The notes under the pieces: model-generated | Seen by the model: the letters and a program-made list of their open reading frames with translations, nothing else | What the model was told of the DNA's origin: nothing | Databases searched by the model: none | Position numbers and translations under genes: made by a program | Assembly: GCA_019359595.1 (NCBI GenBank) | Contig: JAHHGZ010000002.1 | Coordinates: 248,001 to 312,000, forward strand | DNA: 64,000 nucleotides | Origin: Cyanomargarita calcarea GSE-NOS-MK-12-04C | Lineage (GTDB): Bacteria; Cyanobacteriota; Cyanobacteriia; Cyanobacteriales; Nostocaceae | Direction of reading: 5' to 3' | Part shown: positions 1 to 8,879 of the stretch, piece after piece | Numbering within the stretch: position 1 is the stretch's first letter | Layout of the letters: every line of letters starts with the position of its first letter

Positions 1-1
1 G

Positions 2-640
2 CCCACAACTTCCCCAATTGAACCAACCACCGTACCAATAGAACCTCAAGAGACTCAGGCACCTGTACGGAAAAAAAATCGGCCAAAAATTCAAAGAACG
101 ATTGAACCTTCTCCCACACCCATAGAACCAGAAGAGGTGACACCAACCCCAACCGAAGTTCCCACTCCGGAAGTTACTAATTCTCCACCTGTTTTGATTC
201 CCACTCCCACTCTAACTCCCACTCCAACTCCAACTTTAGAAGTTCCAACCTCGACACCAATTCCTTCACTAACAACACCTCCCCCACAAGTTGATAAACC
301 ATCACCAACGCAATTTGTGCAAAATTACTACGGAAATATTAATAACCGTGACTTTGATTCTTCTTGGAACCAGCTATCTCCCAGCTTCCAAACTAATAGA
401 AAAATTCATCCATATGGTTACAATTCCTACGTCGGCTGGTGGGGGGGGCAGGTAGAACAGGTAGAAATTGACCAAGTTAACCTGCAAAAAGCAACTTCAG
501 AAACAGCCACAGTTGATGCACGGTTAAAATATGTCCTGAAATCAGGACAAGTATCACCTGCTTCTGTGCGCTTCATTCTGGTATGGAATGCTGCTGATAA
601 CAAATGGGTTGTCACTGATGCCAAACGTCTGAGGGGATAA
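2..640 (+). CDS. C-terminal part of a proline-rich protein, probably a Ser/Thr kinase tail (5' truncated)
   Basis: The reading frame is open from the window edge, so the gene starts upstream. The first 100 or so residues are a low-complexity linker of Pro/Thr/Glu with PTPTP runs. They are followed by a compact C-terminal domain of about 110 residues beginning FVQNYYGNINNRDFDSSW. This fold-sized domain, with a tyrosine and asparagine-rich start and a terminal WVVTDAKRLRG, resembles the extracytoplasmic tail found on some cyanobacterial Ser/Thr kinases and related proteins (recalled similarity, not searched). The kinase domain itself would lie outside the window. A GTG at 137 is an internal codon and not a convincing start. 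Function is therefore not assigned; the domain may be a binding or protein-interaction module. Confidence 0.6.
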   Translation, partial: PTTSPIEPTTVPIEPQETQAPVRKKNRPKIQRTIEPSPTPIEPEEVTPTPTEVPTPEVTNSPPVLIPTPTLTPTPTPTLEVPTSTPIPSLTTPPPQVDKPSPTQFVQNYYGNINNRDFDSSWNQLSPSFQTNRKIHPYGYNSYVGWWGGQVEQVEIDQVNLQKATSETATVDARLKYVLKSGQVSPASVRFILVWNAADNKWVVTDAKRLRG

Positions 641-647
641 ATTTCGG

Positions 648-1172
648 TTAGATTGCTTGTGGAACAAGACGTACCATATGCATTTCGTCATGCAGCGCTC
701 CGTCAATGAGTGCAGCAGCCGGCTCTATGCCGAATGACTTGAAGCCAAAAGCTTCGTACAGTGAAATCGCCGATATATTGGCGGTGTTAACCACGAGAGT
801 CAATTGGACAAGTCCTGGCTGAGAATCTGCGAAACTAAGGGCATGCGATAACAACTGCTTGCCAACCCCTTGGCGGCGATATTTTGGTGCGACATACATC
901 CCACGGATGATTCCTTTATGATTGACCTTTCGGCGAATTTCACGCCCAAAGCCCACGGTAGCCACGAGTTGGGAGGCATCAAAGACACCAAATATTCCGC
1001 GAGACGGACTCGGCACCAGCAAGTCCGCAAACTCCGAAATAGATCGTTGTTTTTCTTCTTCGTAGCTTGAGTTAAATGCCGTCGGACTGTCACGTAGAGC
1101 CTGTAGTCGAATGGATTGGTATGCAACTGCATGTCCTGCATCAAGTTGGTGTAACTCTAACTCCGCGTTCAT
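648..1172 (-). CDS. GNAT family N-acetyltransferase
   Basis: A 174-residue protein of normal length for a single GNAT domain. The acetyl-CoA binding motif A is clear near residues 95-125: GMYVAPKYRRQGVGKQLL, with the Q/RxxGxG/A pattern RRQGVG. A later TLVVNTANISAISLYEAFGF matches motif B. The substrate cannot be told; related proteins acetylate small amines or protein N termini. The ATG at 1172 (MNAELELHQ) is preferred to an upstream start at 1217, because that extension would run into the rplL terminator hairpin at 1201-1231. The gene lies convergent-side to the first gene (8 nt gap) and downstream of the ribosomal operon. Confidence 0.8.
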   Translation of the reverse strand: MNAELELHQLDAGHAVAYQSIRLQALRDSPTAFNSSYEEEKQRSISEFADLLVPSPSRGIFGVFDASQLVATVGFGREIRRKVNHKGIIRGMYVAPKYRRQGVGKQLLSHALSFADSQPGLVQLTLVVNTANISAISLYEAFGFKSFGIEPAAALIDGALHDEMHMVRLVPQAI

Positions 1173-1194
1173 CCGTGTCCATCCGCGATCAAAA

Positions 1195-1231
1195 ATTATT
1201 ATCCCCTCCACGTTCATAGCGGGGAGGGGAT
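1195..1231 (-). terminator. Rho-independent terminator after rplL
   Basis: Read on the minus strand, ATCCCCTCC (1231-1223) pairs with GGAGGGGAT (1209-1201) as a 9-bp perfect stem with a 13-nt loop, followed by an A/T-rich stretch ending in five T. It lies 34 nt past the rplL stop and ends the rplK-rplL cluster before the acetyltransferase gene. Confidence 0.75.
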
Positions 1232-1264
1232 ATCATTGCCTTAGCTGTAATGTAAATGTAATAA

Positions 1265-1657
1265 CTACTTAATTACGACCTTACCACCAGCTTCTTCGAT
1301 CCGCTTCTTAGCATCTTCAGCGGCATCTTTGGCGATCGCTTCTTTAACTGCCTTGGGTGCAGCTTCTACCAAGTCTTTCGCTTCTTTGAGACCCAAACCG
1401 GTCAATTCCCGTACAATTTTCAGTACGGCAATCTTCTTATCGGCTGGGACTGATTCTAGAACCACATCAAACTCAGTTTGCTCAACAGCTTCTTCAGCAG
1501 GCGCACCAGCACCAGGTCCAGCCATCATCATCATGCCACCAACTGGTGCAGCAGCACTAACGCCGAAAGCTTCTTCAATTTGCTTAACTAACTCAGATGC
1601 TTCCAACAGAGTTAGAGATTTCAATTGTTCCAAAATTTGTTCGGTTGCAGCAGACAT
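1265..1657 (-). CDS. rplL: 50S ribosomal protein L7/L12
   Basis: 130 residues, the usual length. It has the N-terminal dimerisation helix ([28 protein letters not shown]), a short Ala/Gly/Met-rich hinge (residues about 38-55) and the conserved C-terminal domain with [20 protein letters not shown] and [11 protein letters not shown]12 forms the flexible stalk that recruits GTPase translation factors. It is the last gene of the minus-strand cluster, 111 nt after rplJ, and the gap contains an STRR array. A terminator follows. Identification is secure. Confidence 0.97.
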   Translation of the reverse strand: MSAATEQILEQLKSLTLLEASELVKQIEEAFGVSAAAPVGGMMMMAGPGAGAPAEEAVEQTEFDVVLESVPADKKIAVLKIVRELTGLGLKEAKDLVEAAPKAVKEAIAKDAAEDAKKRIEEAGGKVVIK

Positions 1658-1700
1658 TGATATAACTCCTGTAATTTTGATTATTTGTTGACTTTTGACT

Positions 1701-1769
1701 GTTATTTGTTAGTTGTTGGTTGTTGGTTGTTCACTTCTAACCACTAACCACTAACCACTAACTAATAAC
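1701..1769. repeat. STRR heptamer array between rplJ and rplL
   Basis: About four GTTGGTT/GTTAGTT units are followed, after a short spacer, by about four AACCACT units. The two halves are nearly complementary, so the transcript between rplJ and rplL can fold into a hairpin. Such heptamer arrays are typical of heterocystous cyanobacteria. Confidence 0.8.
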
Positions 1770-2335
1770 TATTCAGCAGCAGTTTCAGCAGCAGTTTCAG
1801 TTGCAGCACCACCGCCGTCCTTCTCAGCCTTAGCTTGCAAAGCACGAGCCAGCGAGCTGGGAACCTCGTTGATACCCACAGCAATCTTGGTAGCCAAAGC
1901 GTTGAGAGCTCCAGCAATTTGCGCCATGAGTTGTTCTTTGGAGGGCAGGTCTCCCAGTGCTTTGATGTCTGGCTCTTTCAGCAGCCGTCCTTCCATTACA
2001 CCACCACGAAGTTCTGTCTTCTTGGTGACTTTTTGGAACTCTTGGTAAGCCTTAATTGCAGATGAGAAATCCTCTTTCACCAACAAGAAGGCAGAGGAAC
2101 CCTTGAGCAATTCCGACATTGATTGCCATTTCTCGTCGTTTTGAATGGCAATGCCCATGAGGGTATTTTTAGCGACCTTACATACGGTGCCACTTGGTCG
2201 CAACCGCCGCCTTAAATCGCTAATTTCAGAAACAGTCAGACCCTGATATTCAATTACCAGTGCCAATGTTGACTCACTCAAGGTTTCCTTAAGATCGGCA
2301 ACAATTTCTCTTTTGTCTTCTAAAGTTCTACCCAT
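1769..2335 (-). CDS. rplJ: 50S ribosomal protein L10
   Basis: 188 residues. The N-terminal RNA-binding half ([19 protein letters not shown], then [18 protein letters not shown] and KNTLMGIAI) is typical of L10. The C-terminal helix binds L12 dimers; here it ends in an Ala/Glu/Thr-rich tail ([12 protein letters not shown]) a little longer than in many bacteria. L10 anchors the L12 stalk on 23S rRNA. The gene is preceded by an L10-type leader (2449-2600), the expected site of autogenous control by L10(L12)4, and by a consensus-like AGGTGAGG ribosome binding site just before the ATG. Confidence 0.97.
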   Translation of the reverse strand: MGRTLEDKREIVADLKETLSESTLALVIEYQGLTVSEISDLRRRLRPSGTVCKVAKNTLMGIAIQNDEKWQSMSELLKGSSAFLLVKEDFSSAIKAYQEFQKVTKKTELRGGVMEGRLLKEPDIKALGDLPSKEQLMAQIAGALNALATKIAVGINEVPSSLARALQAKAEKDGGGAATETAAETAAE

Positions 2336-2360
2336 GTTAACCTCACCTCCTGAAAATTTT

Positions 2361-2432
2361 TTGTTGTTGGTTGTTATTTGTTAGTTGTTAGTTGTTATTT
2401 GTTGGGTATTCCACTAACTCCTAACCATTAAC
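2361..2432. repeat. STRR heptamer array upstream of rplJ
   Basis: GTTGGTT/GTTAGTT units (2361-2407) are followed by short, partly complementary CTAACTC/CTAACCA units. The array lies between the rplJ leader terminator and the rplJ ribosome binding site. Confidence 0.65.
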
Positions 2433-2448
2433 AAATAAAAAACAACAA

Positions 2449-2600
2449 ACCCCGACTATAGGAAGCCGGGGTTTATCCAGTTATACTCTTAACGCCAAAT
2501 TATTTTCACCACTGAAGAAGTGGTTATTTAGGCATAAGTGTAAACCTCGGCAGGATATTAAGCTATTAACACCTGCTGTCTCCGGCTTTATTTAATTTCA
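2449..2600 (-). promoter_or_regulatory. L10 ribosomal protein leader with a terminator-like hairpin
   Basis: On the minus strand the 330-nt gap between rplA and rplJ contains the L10-leader features GGAGACAGCAGGTG and, about 15 nt later, ATCCTGCCGAGG, which can pair around CAGCAGG/CCTGC. Further down, AAACCCCGGC and its partner GTCGGGGTTT (2476-2449) form a GC-rich hairpin followed by a T-rich tract, in the position of an attenuator. In other bacteria such leaders bind L10(L12)4 and lower rplJL expression. The assignment rests on recalled sequence pattern and position, not on a covariance search. Confidence 0.7.
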
Positions 2601-2665
2601 AAGCTATGAGTTAAGAGTGACTAGTTAGGAATTAATTTGAAACTCTTAACTCCTAACTCAATTTA

Positions 2666-3379
2666 TCATGCTTCACTGAATTTTAAATCGCGTAGGGCGT
2701 TGACATCCACTCTAATGGATGGCCCCATAGTGGCAGACACGTACATTGTGCGCCAATAACGACCTTTTGCACCAGAAGGACGGTTGCGGTCAACTGTTTC
2801 TTGCAATGCCTTCAAGTTTACTAACAAATCTTCAGGCGTGAAGGATGCCTTACCAAACATAACATGGACAATACCGCTGCGATCGGCACGAAATTCTAAT
2901 TTACCTGCTTTGAATTCTGCGATCGCGCTGCCAATATCAAAGGTTACGGTACCACCTTTGGGTGATGGCATTAAACCACGCGGACCAAGCAATTTACCAA
3001 GCTTCGCCACTTGTGGCATCACATCTGGGGTGGCAATCAGCTTGTCGAAATCCATTCTACCTTTTTGGATTTCGTCGATTAGCTCTTCCGAACCGACAAT
3101 ATCAGCACCGGCATTAGCGGCTTCGTTGACCTTTTCACCGCGTGCAATTACTGCGACTCGGACTATTTGTCCTGTACCTTTGGGGAGTGCAACAGTTGTC
3201 CGCAATTGTTGGTCGCTATATTTTGGGTCAATTCCCAATCTAATATGCGCTTCTACTGCTTCTGAAAACTTTGCTGTCGCTGTCTCTTTAAGCAAGCTTA
3301 AAGCTTCAGCGGGAGCATAATCCCGATCTTCTACTTTCTCTAAAAGCCCTTGTAAGCGCCGTGATACTTTCTTCGTCAT
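2666..3379 (-). CDS. rplA: 50S ribosomal protein L1
   Basis: 237 residues, full length. Recognised from the L1 signature region around [19 protein letters not shown] and from AEFRADRSG-like text ([18 protein letters not shown]). L1 forms the mobile stalk at the E site and can repress its own operon. It lies 101 nt downstream of rplK and is separated from rplJ by the L10 leader, the normal bacterial order. Confidence 0.97.
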   Translation of the reverse strand: MTKKVSRRLQGLLEKVEDRDYAPAEALSLLKETATAKFSEAVEAHIRLGIDPKYSDQQLRTTVALPKGTGQIVRVAVIARGEKVNEAANAGADIVGSEELIDEIQKGRMDFDKLIATPDVMPQVAKLGKLLGPRGLMPSPKGGTVTFDIGSAIAEFKAGKLEFRADRSGIVHVMFGKASFTPEDLLVNLKALQETVDRNRPSGAKGRYWRTMYVSATMGPSIRVDVNALRDLKFSEA

Positions 3380-3480
3380 TTTTCTCTCCTGGGGTAGTTA
3401 ACGAGGATGATTCTCTCCCCCAAATAATTTTACATTTCGGATTTTATTCGTTGCTAGTTGTTTTAATAACTACTAACTAT

Positions 3481-3909
3481 TTACGAATCTGCAATGGTCA
3501 CGCCCATATTCTTGGCGGTACCTTCAATAATTTTCATTGCCGCGTCAATATCATTGGCGTTAAGGTCAGGCAGTTTCGTTTGAGCTATCTGCCGCAATTG
3601 CTCGGTTGTAATGGAACCAACTTTCTTTTTGTTGGGTTCATTAGAGCCTCTTTCAATCTTAGCTGCCTTGGTAATCAATACTGATGCTGGTGGAGTTTTG
3701 AGAACAAATGTAAAACTCCGGTCTTCATAAACCGAAATTTCCACTGGTATCACCGTCCCAGCTTGGTCTGCTGTTTTGGCATTATACTCTTTGCAGAACA
3801 TCATGATGTTCACGCCGTGTTGACCTAACGCAGGACCGACTGGCGGTGCGGGGTTGGCTTTACCAGCATTCAGCGCCAGCTTAATGATCGCTACTACTTT
3901 CTTCGCCAT
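3481..3909 (-). CDS. rplK: 50S ribosomal protein L11
   Basis: 142 residues. The conserved N terminus [27 protein letters not shown] and the C-terminal GTAKNMGV motif identify L11, which with 23S rRNA helices 43/44 forms the GTPase-associated centre. The start is 6 nt after the nusG stop, so it is surely cotranscribed with nusG and secE. Confidence 0.97.
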   Translation of the reverse strand: MAKKVVAIIKLALNAGKANPAPPVGPALGQHGVNIMMFCKEYNAKTADQAGTVIPVEISVYEDRSFTFVLKTPPASVLITKAAKIERGSNEPNKKKVGSITTEQLRQIAQTKLPDLNANDIDAAMKIIEGTAKNMGVTIADS

Positions 3910-3915
3910 TTTTAA

Positions 3916-4560
3916 TTAGCTCTGTTTCTCAACCTGATTAAATTCCAATTCTACAGGTGTATCTCGTCCAAAAATCGAAAGCAAGGCTTTAAGCTTGCTG
4001 CGTTCTGGGCTGACTTCAATCACCTCGCCTTCAAAGTCCTTAAACGGACCACTAAGCACAATTATCTTATCACCAGCAGCCATGTCAATCTTTAGAACTG
4101 GTACCTGTTCGGTTGCCTGTTTAAAGATTCGTTCTACTTCGCTTGGACCCAATGGTACGGGTTTAACGTGACCCCGACCTTTGCCAGTACCGCGTTTTTG
4201 CTCTGCTCCCACAAAATTAATTACATGGGAGGTGTTTCGCACTACCTGCCAAACGTCATCATCCATCAGCATCCGCACTAAGACATAGCCAGGAAAAACC
4301 TTTTCGTCTGTCTCGTGACGGCTGCCATCCTTCCGGATTTTGAGTGCTTTGGTTTGAGGTATTTCCACTTGAATGATTTTATCAGCGACATCAAAAGTTT
4401 GGATGCGCTGCTCCAAGTTGGTCTTTACACGCTTTTCACAGCCTGAGGCTACTTGCACTGCATACCAGCGTGCTTCTCGCGAAGCATCTAGTGCTGCTTC
4501 TGTCATTTCCTCCGACTGCAACGAAGCCGAATTGCGTGGTTCGTCTGTTGCAAAAGTCAT
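3916..4560 (-). CDS. nusG: Transcription termination/antitermination protein NusG
   Basis: NusG binds RNA polymerase and affects pausing, Rho termination and coupling to ribosomes. The NGN domain is marked by WYAVQVASGCEKRVKTNLEQR and by VFPGYVLVRM; the C-terminal KOW domain by GDKIIVLSGPFKDFEGEV. The ATG at 4560 (MTFATDEPRNS) overlaps the secE stop as TGATG, a typical translationally coupled junction, so I prefer it to an in-frame ATG at 4584 inside secE. That gives 214 residues, normal for cyanobacterial NusG with its acidic N-terminal extension. rplK follows after 6 nt. Confidence 0.95.
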   Translation of the reverse strand: MTFATDEPRNSASLQSEEMTEAALDASREARWYAVQVASGCEKRVKTNLEQRIQTFDVADKIIQVEIPQTKALKIRKDGSRHETDEKVFPGYVLVRMLMDDDVWQVVRNTSHVINFVGAEQKRGTGKGRGHVKPVPLGPSEVERIFKQATEQVPVLKIDMAAGDKIIVLSGPFKDFEGEVIEVSPERSKLKALLSIFGRDTPVELEFNQVEKQS

Positions 4561-4781
4561 CAGAACACCTGTTTCGCTGCCCAAATAAATAATTTATCCA
4601 CCAGGAATATCATAGCTGCGGAGAGTGTGACCATTAACAACACTGCTGCTGATTCGCTCACCAATTGCTTGCGACTAGGCCAAACCACTTTCTCGAACTC
4701 TTCTCTAATTCCTTGATAAAAGTCCGTGATACTAAACCCGTTGGTGGTTTCTGGCATTTCTGCTTCGGTTTTCTTGGCCAC
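4560..4781 (-). CDS. secE: Preprotein translocase subunit SecE
   Basis: 73 residues with one C-terminal transmembrane helix (VLLMVTLSAAMIFLVDKLFIW) preceded by the conserved SecE amphipathic stretch GIREEFEKVVWPSRKQL. This is the short single-span form normal in cyanobacteria. SecE clamps the SecY channel. Its place directly before nusG, with overlapping stop and start codons, is the standard bacterial arrangement. Confidence 0.95.
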   Translation of the reverse strand: MAKKTEAEMPETTNGFSITDFYQGIREEFEKVVWPSRKQLVSESAAVLLMVTLSAAMIFLVDKLFIWAAKQVF

Positions 4782-4988
4782 TGTCGTTTCTCTCCCCCAT
4801 GAGTGCTTACAGCTATTAACTGTTGATTTGCATCGATTTTGACAGCCTTAACTCAAATCAGCTGATTTGAAACAAGCTGCAACTTAAATTATACTCAAAT
4901 TTCTCAACGATCTACTAAAGACGCGAATTTGCTTCACTCCTGAGAGTTTGGCTAACGCGTCTCTACGATCGTTTTATTTTTTTGAGAG

Positions 4989-5061
4989 CGCGCCCTGGAG
5001 GACTTGAACCCCCGACATCAGGTTTTGGAGACCTGCGTTCTACCAACTGAACTAAGAGCGC
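4989..5061 (-). tRNA. trnW: tRNA-Trp (CCA anticodon)
   Basis: The minus-strand sequence folds as a full cloverleaf of 73 nt. Acceptor GCGCTCT (5061-5055) pairs with AGGGCGC (4996-4990) with two G-T pairs; the D loop has AGTTCAGTTGGTAGA; the anticodon loop CTCCAAA carries CCA; the T arm contains GGTTCAAGTCC. The discriminator base is G, as expected for tRNA-Trp. CCA is not encoded. It lies between rplS and secE, the usual cyanobacterial place. Confidence 0.95.
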
Positions 5062-5142
5062 ACAAGCTGTCTTCGATTCAGTTATTGCGTAAGACTTTGT
5101 TACTATAACGCAATTTGGCAACAATGTGAACTATATTTTGAC

Positions 5143-5172
5143 TCAAAAAAAATATTAGCGGCAAATGCCGCT
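5143..5172 (-). terminator. Rho-independent terminator after rplS
   Basis: On the minus strand AGCGGC (5172-5167), a four-base loop and GCCGCT (5162-5157) are followed by AATATTTTTTTT. It lies 40 nt past the rplS stop and separates rplS from trnW. Confidence 0.85.
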
Positions 5173-5211
5173 TTATTATTTGAGTCATGAACAGTTTTAT
5201 TCGCCGCTTAA

Positions 5212-5574
5212 TTACAAAGCGCGGTCAAAGCGTTGTTTAATCCGGGTCGCTTTACCAACAAGCTTGCGGAGATAATAGAGCTTCGCACGTCTTACCTTAC
5301 CGCGACGCATGACCTTGATGGTGTCAATACGAGGAGAATTGATGAGAAATACCCGCTCAACGCCAACACCTTGAAACACTTTCCGGACGGTAATTGTTTC
5401 GTTGATACCGCCATTGCGTTTGGCAATAACAACCCCTTCATAGGGCTGGACACGGTACTTTTCGCCTTCTTTGATTTTGACTCCCACTTTTACGGTGTCA
5501 CCCACGTAGATGTCGGGCAGATCGGACTTTAATTGTTCCGCTTCAATGGAGCGGATTATTTCTTGCGCTTTCAT
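5212..5574 (-). CDS. rplS: 50S ribosomal protein L19
   Basis: 120 residues when started at the ATG at 5574 ([16 protein letters not shown]), the family's usual length; an upstream in-frame ATG at 5661 would add 29 unrelated residues. Conserved motifs are [35 protein letters not shown] and the C-terminal [15 protein letters not shown]19 lies at the 30S-50S interface. A terminator follows. Confidence 0.95.
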   Translation of the reverse strand: MKAQEIIRSIEAEQLKSDLPDIYVGDTVKVGVKIKEGEKYRVQPYEGVVIAKRNGGINETITVRKVFQGVGVERVFLINSPRIDTIKVMRRGKVRRAKLYYLRKLVGKATRIKQRFDRAL

Positions 5575-5866
5575 AAAAAGATTCAGATGTTTGTAAACCC
5601 AGTGTATCAACGACCTGGGAGGAAAAAACGATGTGTGAGTCCGAGTGCCAACGAAATGCACTTAGTCCAGCTTTTAAGCAATTAGAGTGGATTAGACCAC
5701 ACTACATAGCTACCGATTGCTGAAATTATAGTCAAAACTCACGATCATCAATATTAAATCGTCAATAGCCTTTGAGTCTAGTTATTTTAGATGATGATTT
5801 GGTCGGGCAAGATGGTTTTGAATGTGAATATGTATTATAGAGCGTTGTGCTAGGGGTATTGAGATT

Positions 5867-6811
5867 ATGAAATTCAGCGTCGTCATCACGACTTATAACC
5901 GCTTAGATTTGCTAGAACGAGCGATTAAATCTGTTCTCAACCAGACGATCGCCTGCGAGGTGGTTGTTGCCGATGACTATTCGTCTGATGGTACTCAAGA
6001 TTATCTCAAAAGTTTGGGATCGCACATTGTTTATCACCGCAATAGTAAAAATCTCGGTCATGCAGCAACTATCAATGCAGGTGTAGAAGCAAGTAGTGGA
6101 GATTGGATTAAGTTTTTGGATGATGATGATTACCTTGCACCTAATTGTATAGAAGAGATGGCAAGGGCAATTCAGATGCATCCAAATACGGCTCTAGTCT
6201 CTTGTGTTGCGGCTCAAGTGGACTACGAGGAGGTGGAAGTCAATCGTACCCCCCAACTGGGCCCTGGGCTAGCTTTTTATGTCCCCCAAGCTGATATCCA
6301 TTACGGGATGCTGCTTGAGCTTTTGCCTTTTGGTACACCTGTTCAGGTCGCTTGCCGTCGGGACATTTTTTTGCAAACTGGTGGTTGGGACTCAAGTCTT
6401 GATACCAATTGCGATGATATTGATTCCTGGATTCGGATTGCTCAGTTTGGCGATGCCATTTTCTTGAATCAATGTCTAGCCTATCGAACCATTTGGCCTG
6501 GTGCTTACAATTACAAATTTTCTCTGCAAAAACGCTTGATGACGAATATTCTCATGAAGGAGAAAATTTACGCTTTGATTGACAAACAGTATCACCGTAA
6601 TACTCCAGACATTCAAGATATTAGAAATTACCTGAAGCTACATTGGAGTTTAGTAGCACTGAAGCAAAAAAATATTAACGGTCTTTTCAGTATGATTGAT
6701 ATATCTGTACTATCTTGGAATGCTTGGCGGCTTTTACTAACTGCTACTTTCTCTCGTCAATCAAATCAATCTAATTACAATATTCGCAAATTTGTACTGA
6801 TTGAATCTTGA
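5867..6811 (+). CDS. Glycosyltransferase family 2
   Basis: 314 residues. The GT-A fold N terminus is clear: VVITTYNRLDLLERAIKSVL, the nucleotide-binding DDYSSDGT and the metal-binding DDDD at about residues 88-91 (DWIKFLDDDDYL). Such enzymes transfer a sugar from a nucleotide sugar to a polysaccharide, lipid or protein acceptor; the substrate cannot be read from sequence. The last 90 residues are less conserved and K/N-rich. No transmembrane helix is obvious, so it is probably cytoplasmic or peripheral. It is followed by 814 nt without a gene and then a second glycosyltransferase on the same strand, suggesting a shared role in surface polysaccharide, which is inference. Confidence 0.88.
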   Translation: MKFSVVITTYNRLDLLERAIKSVLNQTIACEVVVADDYSSDGTQDYLKSLGSHIVYHRNSKNLGHAATINAGVEASSGDWIKFLDDDDYLAPNCIEEMARAIQMHPNTALVSCVAAQVDYEEVEVNRTPQLGPGLAFYVPQADIHYGMLLELLPFGTPVQVACRRDIFLQTGGWDSSLDTNCDDIDSWIRIAQFGDAIFLNQCLAYRTIWPGAYNYKFSLQKRLMTNILMKEKIYALIDKQYHRNTPDIQDIRNYLKLHWSLVALKQKNINGLFSMIDISVLSWNAWRLLLTATFSRQSNQSNYNIRKFVLIES

Positions 6812-6848
6812 TTTTTAACCTTTCAATAAACACATTCTACAATCCATA

Positions 6849-7214
6849 TATAGCAAGGGTTACAAAAAAAATGTGTTTCTCCCATATTTTAGTCTTGCGT
6901 TTGCGGCACTCGTCGGAGGCTGATGTCTTGCACCTTCAAAAAAATGTCAAAATTAGAGATCCTATTACTCAGGTAAATCAATTAATGTCCCTACCAGCTC
7001 TTAGGCTATAAATCGCTGAATAGTTGCACAAGTTCATTTTAATGGACTAAAAATAGGGCTTTTATTTTGTTGTAATTTTCATAACTTACTAAAATCATAA
7101 ATATGTGGTTTATACGCAAGGTGCAAGATATGAGCCTCTAACTAGGGCTAAAGCGCAGCTAGCAAAGTATGACAGAAACACATTTTTCCTGAATCCCTGG
7201 AAGGTTTGCTATAC
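6849..7214. repeat. Long imperfect inverted repeat in the gap between two glycosyltransferase genes
   Basis: The gene-free stretch 6812-7625 contains two roughly 95-nt arms (about 6849-6939 and 7116-7214) that are imperfect reverse complements. Blocks that match include TTGCACCTT with AAGGTGCAA, AAATGTGTTTCT with AGAAACACATTT, and TATAGCAA with TTGCTATA at the ends. The central part is A/T rich and codes for nothing convincing. It may be a decayed MITE or insertion-sequence remnant. I see nothing else in 7215-7625. Confidence 0.6.
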
Positions 7215-7625
7215 AAGGGTTTTCAAATGTGTATCTTCCGAGTAACTAGACACTGCTCCAAGTGAAAATGTTGTTGTGGCTGTACTTCTCCCTGGGAATG
7301 AGATATCTTGAAAATAGGGAAATCGAAAGAAATATTTTCATAATTTGTTGTGTGGTTGCCTAGCAGCCATCTTGATTTTCAAATAATATAGGGTTCTAGC
7401 TGGGAAATACTGATTAAACAAACATAGATATAGATTTCGATGTAATTGTCTAACCCCTAGTCCTATTTCATCCGTTATGATGTAAGCAGTTTAGAAGTTT
7501 TACTTAAAACTAATAATTAAGATAAACCTCAACCTCAAGGAATAGTTTTTTTTTGTTAAAAAAGTCTAATCTAGATAAGTATATTTCAATAAAGATTAAT
7601 TTACTTCCCGCTCGGCAAAAGTTTT

Positions 7626-8708
7626 ATGCGAATCATACATATCTTGAACGATATTCAAGAAATCGGTAACGGTATTGTAAATGTAGCCGTGGATATCGCT
7701 TGTCAACAGGCACAGACAGGCCATCAAGTAGCGATAGTTTCTGCCGGTGGAGAATACGAAAAATTGCTAACAGTTTATGGTGTTAAACACTATCAACTGC
7801 TTCAAACCAGAAAACTACGAAATATCATCAGAGCGTCTGTAGGTTATCAAGCAATTGTCCGGGAATTTCAACCAGATATTGTTCATGCTCACATGATGAC
7901 AGGAGTGGTATTGGCATACTTGTTTCGAGGTAAAAATCGCTACTTTTTAGTATCTACAGTACACAATGAATTTCAGCGAGCCAGTGTGCTGATGGGTTTA
8001 GCTGATAGAGTAATTGCTGTTAGTCAAGTTGTGTCTGATTCGATGGTGCAACGTGGTATTTCGGAAAAAAAATTGCGGATTGTATGTAATGGAACTTTAG
8101 GTAGTCCTCGCACCCGTCCCTTGTCAGATTATTCTCCTTTACCTTTACAACATCCGGCGATCGCTACTGTTGCAGGTATGTACGAACGTAAGGGTATTGC
8201 TGAACTAATTGCTGCTTTTGAACAAATTGCTAACTTATTTCCCGATGCGCATCTTTATTTGGTAGGAAATGGGCCAGATAGAGAAAAGTTTGAAGTCCAA
8301 GCAAAAGAAACTAGTGTTAGTTCCCGCATTCATTTTGAAGGATTTGTGCGCGAACCGCAACGCTATTTCCTCTCTTGTGATATATTTGTTCTCCCTTCTC
8401 ATCGTGACCCTTGTCCTCTGGTACTTTCTGAAGCGAGAGAGGCTGGTTGTCCAATTATTGCCACTCATATAGATGGCATTCCAGAAGCACTAGACTATGG
8501 AGAAGCGGGTCTTTTAATCCCACCAAGTGACAGCAATGCTTTAGCAAAGGCATTAAGAGAATTGCTGAGTAATTCAGATACACTCAACTATTGGAAAGAG
8601 CGATCGCATCAAAATCTAGGAAGGTTAAATGTTGCCCGTGTTAATCAGGAAACTTTGGCTGTGTATGACGAGTTACTCCCGAACCATTTCCTTGCAATGC
8701 CTATGTGA
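7626..8708 (+). CDS. Glycosyltransferase family 4
   Basis: 360 residues with the GT-B layout: an N-terminal acceptor domain (MRIIHILNDIQEIGNGIVNVA, then QPDIVHAHMMTG) and a C-terminal donor domain with VAGMYERKGIAELIAAF, LYLVGNGPDREKFE and VLPSHRDPCPLVLSEAREAGCPIIATHIDGIPEAL. The last segment is the E-x7-E type donor-binding motif of the family, with a serine-rich variation around DPCPLVLSE. Members build exopolysaccharide or lipopolysaccharide. Product specificity is unknown. The ATG at 7626 follows a long A/T-rich leader with no strong ribosome binding site. Confidence 0.9.
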   Translation: MRIIHILNDIQEIGNGIVNVAVDIACQQAQTGHQVAIVSAGGEYEKLLTVYGVKHYQLLQTRKLRNIIRASVGYQAIVREFQPDIVHAHMMTGVVLAYLFRGKNRYFLVSTVHNEFQRASVLMGLADRVIAVSQVVSDSMVQRGISEKKLRIVCNGTLGSPRTRPLSDYSPLPLQHPAIATVAGMYERKGIAELIAAFEQIANLFPDAHLYLVGNGPDREKFEVQAKETSVSSRIHFEGFVREPQRYFLSCDIFVLPSHRDPCPLVLSEAREAGCPIIATHIDGIPEALDYGEAGLLIPPSDSNALAKALRELLSNSDTLNYWKERSHQNLGRLNVARVNQETLAVYDELLPNHFLAMPM

Positions 8709-8879
8709 TATCTCCTTCTCGGATAAACAATCAGCATAAGAGATTTCTCATTAAAACTTCATAGTATATTCATATCTAATTAGTATTAATTAAGACAAGG
8801 AATGAAGTTAAGATTTAAATTTAATTTGTCTTAGCTTATACCGAGTATTAAATTAATGTAACGTTTTTGGAACACAATT

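Noticed and set aside
1329-1691. 120-codon frame antisense to rplL
   Set aside because: It is the antisense shadow of a highly conserved ribosomal gene with biased codon use.
4561-4584. Longer NusG start inside secE
   Set aside because: The TGATG stop-start overlap at 4560 gives a coupled junction and a normal protein length.
6808-7011. 67-codon frame after the GT2 gene
   Set aside because: It overlaps the GT2 stop and runs through one arm of the inverted repeat; no protein-like features.
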